Of a stretch of 10,508 nucleotides of DNA, positions 7,346 through 10,508 are shown piece after piece. Positions within the stretch are counted from its first letter, which is position 1. Each line of letters begins with the position of its first letter. The notes under the pieces are model-generated. The model had not been told where the DNA came from and searched no databases. It saw nothing but the letters and a program-made list of their open reading frames with translations. The position numbers and the translations under genes are program-made. Source of the DNA: Zygnema cylindricum (Eukaryota; Streptophyta; Zygnematophyceae; Zygnematales; Zygnemataceae); NCBI GenBank assembly GCA_037447655.1, contig JBBHKE010000118.1:1-10508 (forward strand), written 5' to 3'.

Positions 7346-7492
7346 CTTTAAGCCACAACCACTGCTGCCCAAGAAGGCAAACTGACAATTTGACTGCACC
7401 CCTGTGTAGCCTGGACTCCCTTGAGTCCGTAGAAAAAAGAATCACTGAAAACGGCCAACCAGGCGATAAGTTATAGGATGGCAAAGATGCCA

Positions 7493-7501
7493 ATTTATAC
7501 A
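7493..7501 (-). promoter_or_regulatory. Candidate TATA box of the LTR promoter
   Basis: The minus strand reads TGTATAAATTGG about 200 bases upstream of the gag ATG, the position expected for the U3/R boundary of a copia LTR. The related element has a weaker GTACAAAAAGG at the equivalent place near 10473. Transcription would start some 30 bases toward lower coordinates. Confidence 0.45.
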
Positions 7502-7745
7502 AACTCTCTGAGAGAGAGGACTATCTACCTAAATTTTCCTAAGTCCTAGTTTTTCCTAATTCCCTCTCACAGCTCCTATCTACTGCCTGTACGAACCAAT
7601 CACAAAACTGTATAGTACTAGAAAGTACTACTGCCGATGTACTTTCTGTACGGCCTCTGTACGACAAGGCCATAAGTGGACGCGTGTATACTTTCCACTC
7701 ATCCGTACGTTCCTCGGAATTCCCGCGACCGAATGATGTCTCCCC

Positions 7746-7769
7746 ACGTGGCGCCAGGTGATGCCACGT
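7746..7769. promoter_or_regulatory. Inverted pair of ACGTGGC (G-box/ABRE-like) motifs
   Basis: ACGTGGC at 7746-7752 and GCCACGT at 7763-7769 form a perfect 7-bp inverted pair, spaced by GCCAGGTGAT-like sequence. The first lies within CACGTGGC, the core bound by plant bZIP and bHLH factors. It lies in the presumed U3, upstream of the TATA box, where copia LTRs often carry stress-responsive sites. Activity is inference. Confidence 0.5.
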
Positions 7770-8040
7770 CACTAAATGCCAAAGTGACCACTCCGAGATT
7801 TCGGCGATGATGTGCGCCGTTGGATTATATGCGAAACGTAATCTTGGCCGGAATAAATACTTGCGCGATATTTGTTCCGATGTAGAAATAAAATGCGTGG
7901 TATCCGTTTTGAATTAGCGTCGTACGACGTACTTTATAAAACTGTATATATGTACGCCGTAAACAGTTTTAGTTAAATGAACTTTATCCTTTCGAACTAA
8001 ATATATATCTATCACATACCATAGCACTTAGCATTGGTCC

Positions 8041-8109
8041 TAGTCTATTAGGATAAAGCTGACCGCTACCGGACGATTTGACGAACCGCAGGTACCGGGA
8101 TCAAATCTC
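8041..8109 (+). other. tRNA-like A-box and B-box pair
   Basis: TAGTCTATTAGGATAA at 8041 resembles a tRNA internal promoter A box, and GGGATCAAATCTC at 8097-8109 resembles a B box, in the right order and about 56 bases apart. The flanking acceptor arms do not pair, so this is not a functional tRNA gene. A decayed tRNA-derived SINE head inside the LTR, or coincidence, are both possible. Confidence 0.25.
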
Positions 8110-8123
8110 TGGTCCGTCAAGTA

Positions 8124-8148
8124 TATTTTTAGTAACCTACTAAAAATA
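8124..8148. repeat. Perfect 11-bp hairpin, 3-base loop
   Basis: TATTTTTAGTA-ACC-TACTAAAAATA is exactly self-complementary apart from the loop. It lies just outside another inverted pair, TTGACGAACC (8078) and GGTCCGTCAA (8111), with one mismatch. No terminator-like context is evident. Confidence 0.85.
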
Positions 8149-9103
8149 GCTGTCTGTTGAACTAAGGCAGCCATGGATCAACCTCTCTCTCTTTCCTTCA
8201 GTGACTACAGCAAGTATGAGGGCTAGAGAGCGGAGGTGGAGGCAGGCTGTTCGTCCTTTCCTTTTTCCTTTTATAAAACCATATTTAAACCTAGAAAATA
8301 CTCTAGAAATCTATAAATTTCAACAACTTTGAATAATTTACTTAGTTTGGTAATACTTTCATACTTTGACGTATGTACTTAGTTTGGCGTTTTCCTATTT
8401 TTTACCCACGTGCGCACGATTCTAGCTTTTCAAAGAACATTCAGCAAAATCACCTCGCGAGGCTAATTTAAGTTAAAGAATCACATCAACACCTAGAAGG
8501 AAAACGTTCACGCACGCGCCACACGGATGTGAAATGTTTAACATGAGGAAAAATACGTGTTAATTTCTTTACTGCACTTCACACGCAGGAATGGAAAAAT
8601 TATATCAAGAGTCTCTAACCTTTAGTTTCATTCATGAGTCTTTTGTAAAATTATACGCCGTCGTCGCCTCTCCCTCTCCCCTCACGCTACCACTTCTATC
8701 TCACACTTCTTGAAATGAAAAACGACAATGGTACTATGGAATAAAAGAGCTCTAAAACATAATTTCCCCTTTATCAACATTAGAGTAGTTTGGTGGCGGG
8801 GTGAGTAAGCAAATACGAAAAACCAAAATTGCAAAGCCATGGTAGAAAGTCATGGAGTTAGTAACGCCCATGCTATTGCAAGTGACAAGATATCACAATG
8901 TCACAAAAAACTAGACGTGTACAACAGTAGCTTTTGTGAGACGTCACCAATTGTTGCAATTTTTGTAGTCGTCTACAATCGTCACAAGTTTTACCTAAAT
9001 CTACTACCGTCGCATTTCAAAGTAACAATTTCATTTAAGCACATTGTAATGCTCTAAAAAGTAGTACGTAAAATATTCACTAAAATACAAAGTACCACTT
9101 CAA

Positions 9104-9147
9104 TGTATCAGTTACTTAAGCATAATGTATTAGTTACTTGAGCATAA
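9104..9147 (+). repeat. 22-bp tandem duplication within Seg B
   Basis: This is the counterpart of 5123-5166: TGTATCAGTTACTTAAGCAT and TGTATTAGTTACTTGAGCAT, each followed by AA. Confidence 0.85.
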
Positions 9148-9296
9148 CCGTTAGTGTTGATGAAAAATGAGAAACTTATAAAATATTATATCTTTTAGCG
9201 TTGTGTATTGAGAATTTTATTATCGCAATGGATTCATGTCGAATTCATCGCGATACATTTTTACACAACATTAATCGACTCGTTAGTAGCATTCTT

Positions 9297-9512
9297 TACA
9301 GTACAGTACACCGTGTATCACTATTAGTGTTAATATGTTTTTCGCCACTTAAAATATCTTTCTCCGTACACACCTGTCGAATTGTGGATCTGACGGTTGC
9401 GATTGAAAGGTAAGATTCTCAGCTTCCGATTTGCGGCGTTAAATTGAGAATTGGACAACAGTGTACGGAGAAAAGATGTTTTAAGTGGCAGAAAAAACAT
9501 TAACACTAATAG
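9297..9512. mobile_element. Family-1 MITE in Seg copy B, right end truncated
   Basis: The left end is ACAGTACAGTACACCGTG, followed by the same inverted-repeat body as the copy-A element. The right arm stops after ACATTAACACTAATAG, lacking the ATTCACGGTGT terminus retained at 5534-5544. The downstream 27 bases (CATTGTAGTTTACTC and after) are unlike copy A, so an end-proximal rearrangement happened in one or both copies. Confidence 0.7.
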
Positions 9513-9683
9513 CATTGTAGTTTACTCTCTGCGTAATATGCGCAGGGGACATCTATCACGTCACTTTCCGTGCGATGGAACTTCACCCTTTTCTAGATAT
9601 CATGGAATTAGGAAATTTTTCCTAAGTCAACGCACTGTGCTGTCGAAAATACCGTTTCTCGCCACTCCGTACATCGCCTGTCC

Positions 9684-9723
9684 ACATATTGTACTTTATG
9701 TTTACATATTGAACTTTATGTTT
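9684..9723 (+). repeat. 20-bp tandem duplication specific to Seg B
   Basis: ACATATTGTACTTTATGTTT is followed at once by ACATATTGAACTTTATGTTT. Copy A has a single unit at the equivalent place near 5899, so this arose after, or was lost since, the Seg duplication, probably by slippage. Confidence 0.85.
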
Positions 9724-9820
9724 TTTCCCACCATTGACACCCGTGCATCAGGTAGAAAATCACTCTTCAAAAGAAATGTAAGTTGTACGATATATTTTAC
9801 CGTACACAATGCTTATATAC

Positions 9821-10264
9821 TTATGGTATGGTAAAAATAGCTAATGTAGCGCTTTTTCGATACTTACAAAACCGTACTGAAAATTGTTTTATGGAACCTA
9901 GCAAAAGGTCGAAATCAAACACAACAAAAGTCATAGTTCTCCCTCTTTGGTTTCCTGTCCTGGTTCCTTTCCACATACCTATCCCTCTCCCTCTCCCTCT
10001 CCCTCTCCCTCTCCCTCTATTTCTCCTTATTATCCTATCCTTTACCTCTTTTTCCTTATTCCTATCTTTGTCTCTCTCTCTCCCTCTCCCTCTCCCTCTC
10101 CCTCTCCCTCTCCCTATCCCTCTCCCTCTATTTCTCCTTATTATCCTATGCTTTACCTCTTTTTCCTTATTCATATCTTTGTCTGTCTCTCTCCCTCTCC
10201 CTCTCCCTCTCCCTCTCCCTCTCCCTCTCCCTCTCCCTCTCCCTTGCAACCCTGAGACCTCCAT
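9821..10264 (-). CDS. Chimeric frame: gag start fused to Arg-Gly repeat protein
   Basis: From the position equivalent to the gag ATG the translation is MEVSGLQ (compare MEDTELQ of the intact gag), then long Arg-Gly dipeptide runs from the GAGGGA hexamer. Two copies of a charged 37-residue unit ([17 protein letters not shown], then [17 protein letters not shown]) follow, and finally about 45 residues translated from Seg sequence ([10 protein letters not shown] and after). The total is 147 residues, with no stop. The frame stays open because hexamer and 111-base period are multiples of three and purine-only hexamers contain no stop. RG-rich tracts can bind RNA in known proteins, but nothing shows this is expressed. 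It may be only an open frame through a microsatellite. Confidence 0.3.
   Translation of the reverse strand: MEVSGLQGRGRGRGRGRGRGRGRGRETDKDMNKEKEVKHRIIRRNRGRGIGRGRGRGRGRGRERDKDRNKEKEVKDRIIRRNRGRGRGRGRGRGIGMWKGTRTGNQRGRTMTFVVFDFDLLLGSIKQFSVRFCKYRKSATLAIFTIP
9982..10245 (+). repeat. Expanded CCCTCT array with two 111-bp higher-order units
   Basis: Three CCCTCT blocks (about 9982-10018, 10081-10129, 10190-10245) are separated by two near-identical pyrimidine-rich spacers starting ATTTCTCCTTATTATCCTAT at 10019 and 10130. The period is 111 bases, a multiple of three. The spacers differ at only a few positions, so the duplication is recent. On the minus strand the hexamer reads GAGGGA and encodes Arg-Gly in one frame. 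Confidence 0.9.
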
Positions 10265-10508
10265 TGGACCTCAGAGTAGGTAGCTCACACGAAGCCTCTA
10301 AGATAACCCTGACCCCTTTGTGTTTCAGCAAGAATAACTGCCAACGTGACAGACAAAAACTCTGACCACCATTACCCCTAAAAAGGCAAGACTCCCCTGA
10401 GTCGATAGCAAAAAGAATCTCTGAATTTGCTCCCCTGAGCAGTAAGTTATGAAGGGTCAAAGTTTACCTTTTTGTACAGCAGCTCTCTGGGAGAGAAGGT
10501 CCAGTCTA
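10246..10508 (-). mobile_element. 5' end of a second, related copia element (partial)
   Basis: From TTGCAACCCTGAGACCTCCA (gag codons 7 to 1, ATG at 10264) through TTGGACCTCAGA, GAAGCCTCTA and CTCCCCTGAGTC to AGCTCTCTGGGAGAGA, this tracks the leader and inner LTR at 7279-7530, but with many more differences than seen between the Seg copies. A likely LTR edge is the TGACCCC at 10290, just outside CCTCTAAGATAACC. The element continues beyond the window. Its gag is cut after about seven codons by the CCCTCT array. Confidence 0.6.

Larger units (their letters stand above)
6197..8325 (-). mobile_element. 5' part of a Ty1/copia-type LTR retrotransposon, pol absent
   Basis: On the minus strand the order is putative LTR (from 8325), leader, gag ATG at 7298, gag stop at 6228, then loss of similarity at the CCCTCT tract. 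Protease, integrase, reverse transcriptase and RNase H are all missing from the window, so this piece cannot transpose alone. Read in the element's direction its outer end is TGTTGAAATTTATAG, the usual TGTTG style of copia LTRs, and Seg B begins directly outside. Assignment to copia rests on the gag architecture, not on pol. Confidence 0.8.
7346..8325 (-). repeat. Putative copia LTR (about 980 bp)
   Basis: The outer boundary at 8325 is supported by CAACA (TGTTG in element direction) and by abrupt entry into Seg B. The inner boundary near 7345 is approximate. The region is noncoding; a 77-codon minus frame at 7772-7539 is chance. It contains a TATA box near the inner end, paired ACGT-core boxes at 7746-7769, a tRNA-like A/B-box pair at 8041-8109 and a perfect hairpin at 8124-8148. 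No second identical LTR is present; the 226 bases at 10283-10508 are a diverged relative of the inner part. If the inner boundary is wrong, part of this is leader or a nested insertion. Confidence 0.55.
8326..10018. repeat. Large duplicated segment 'Seg', copy B
   Basis: This corresponds to 4346-6196 at a nearly constant offset of 3980-3981 until the MITE region, where copy B lacks the gag fragment. It begins at ACTTTGAATAATTTAC, the first base after the LTR end. Differences include decay of the CCTCGCGAGG palindrome arm, a MITE lacking its last dozen bases, and an extra 20-bp tandem copy at 9684-9723 that is single in copy A. No coding constraint is visible. The segment passes into the expanded CCCTCT array. 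Confidence 0.85.

Noticed and set aside
7539-7772. 77-codon minus frame inside the LTR
   Set aside because: It overlaps the presumed U3 control region and has no recognisable domain.
8034-8120. A tRNA gene
   Set aside because: A-box and B-box-like words are present, but the acceptor arms do not pair (TTGGTCC against GGTCCGT) and the T-stem needs G-T pairs, so it is not a functional tRNA.
4346-9994. Seg A and Seg B as the two LTRs of one element surrounding gag
   Set aside because: A TGTTG-type LTR terminus lies at 8325 just outside Seg B, Seg does not start with TG, and a second leader plus gag start follows Seg B, so Seg behaves as internal or flanking sequence and not as the LTR.
9947-10255. 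Pro-Ser repeat frame on + through the CCCTCT array
   Set aside because: The + strand pyrimidine hexamer also lacks stops, so Ser-Pro or Leu-Pro runs arise automatically. Unlike the minus frame, nothing ties its start codon to a known gene start.

Overview
This window looks like repeat-dominated nuclear DNA of a eukaryote, most likely a land plant or a close green relative. Supporting signs are a Ty1/copia-type gag with a UBN2-like domain and a CCHC zinc knuckle, short AT-rich inverted-repeat elements (MITE-like), long purine/pyrimidine microsatellites, and no bacterial-style gene packing. The lineage is inferred from element type only. I see no convincing host gene. Nearly all open frames longer than 60 codons are unrecognisable chance frames, and the only well-supported coding sequence is the retrotransposon gag on the minus strand.

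Layout. 1-260 is a purine-rich (GA)n tract. 261-999 is unassigned and contains a diverged 53-bp tandem repeat. 1000-1230 is a foldback MITE. 1248-1520 is a second, GGCCGG-rich inverted-repeat family present as a head-to-tail dimer, with a perfect 50-bp palindrome across the dimer junction. 1521-2327 is unassigned. 2328-2390 is a solo end of the first MITE family. 2615-2790 holds a 93-bp-period direct repeat. 3320-3650 is an ATCGAT-rich element with a C/G-rich hairpin. 4001-4234 is a second, inverted copy of the GGCCGG-rich dimer.

The right 60% is built from a repeated composite. A noncoding segment of about 1.7-1.85 kb ('Seg') occurs at 4346-6196 (copy A) and 8326-10018 (copy B), about 93% identical where I compared them base by base. 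Each copy runs into a CCCTCT hexamer array and then into the 5' part of a minus-strand copia element. After copy A the copia part carries an intact 356-codon gag (7298-6228), a leader and a putative LTR ending at 8325 with CAACA, which is TGTTG read in the element's direction. Copy B starts at the next base. After copy B only about seven gag codons survive before a long (GAGGGA)n tract, followed by a diverged version of the same leader/LTR up to the window end.

Read on the minus strand the order is LTR - leader - gag start - (GAGGGA)n - Seg - LTR - leader - gag - (GAGGGA)n - Seg. This fits a tandem, LTR-sharing arrangement of a nonautonomous copia derivative in which pol has been replaced by Seg. 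However, no polypurine tract or left-hand LTR is visible, and the leaders are more diverged than the Seg copies, so a mosaic history or a chance nested insertion remains possible. The most notable points are this composite, a 147-codon chimeric frame from the gag start codon through an in-frame Arg-Gly repeat, a second gag fragment fused to the end of a MITE in copy A only, and the dimeric palindromic repeat family.
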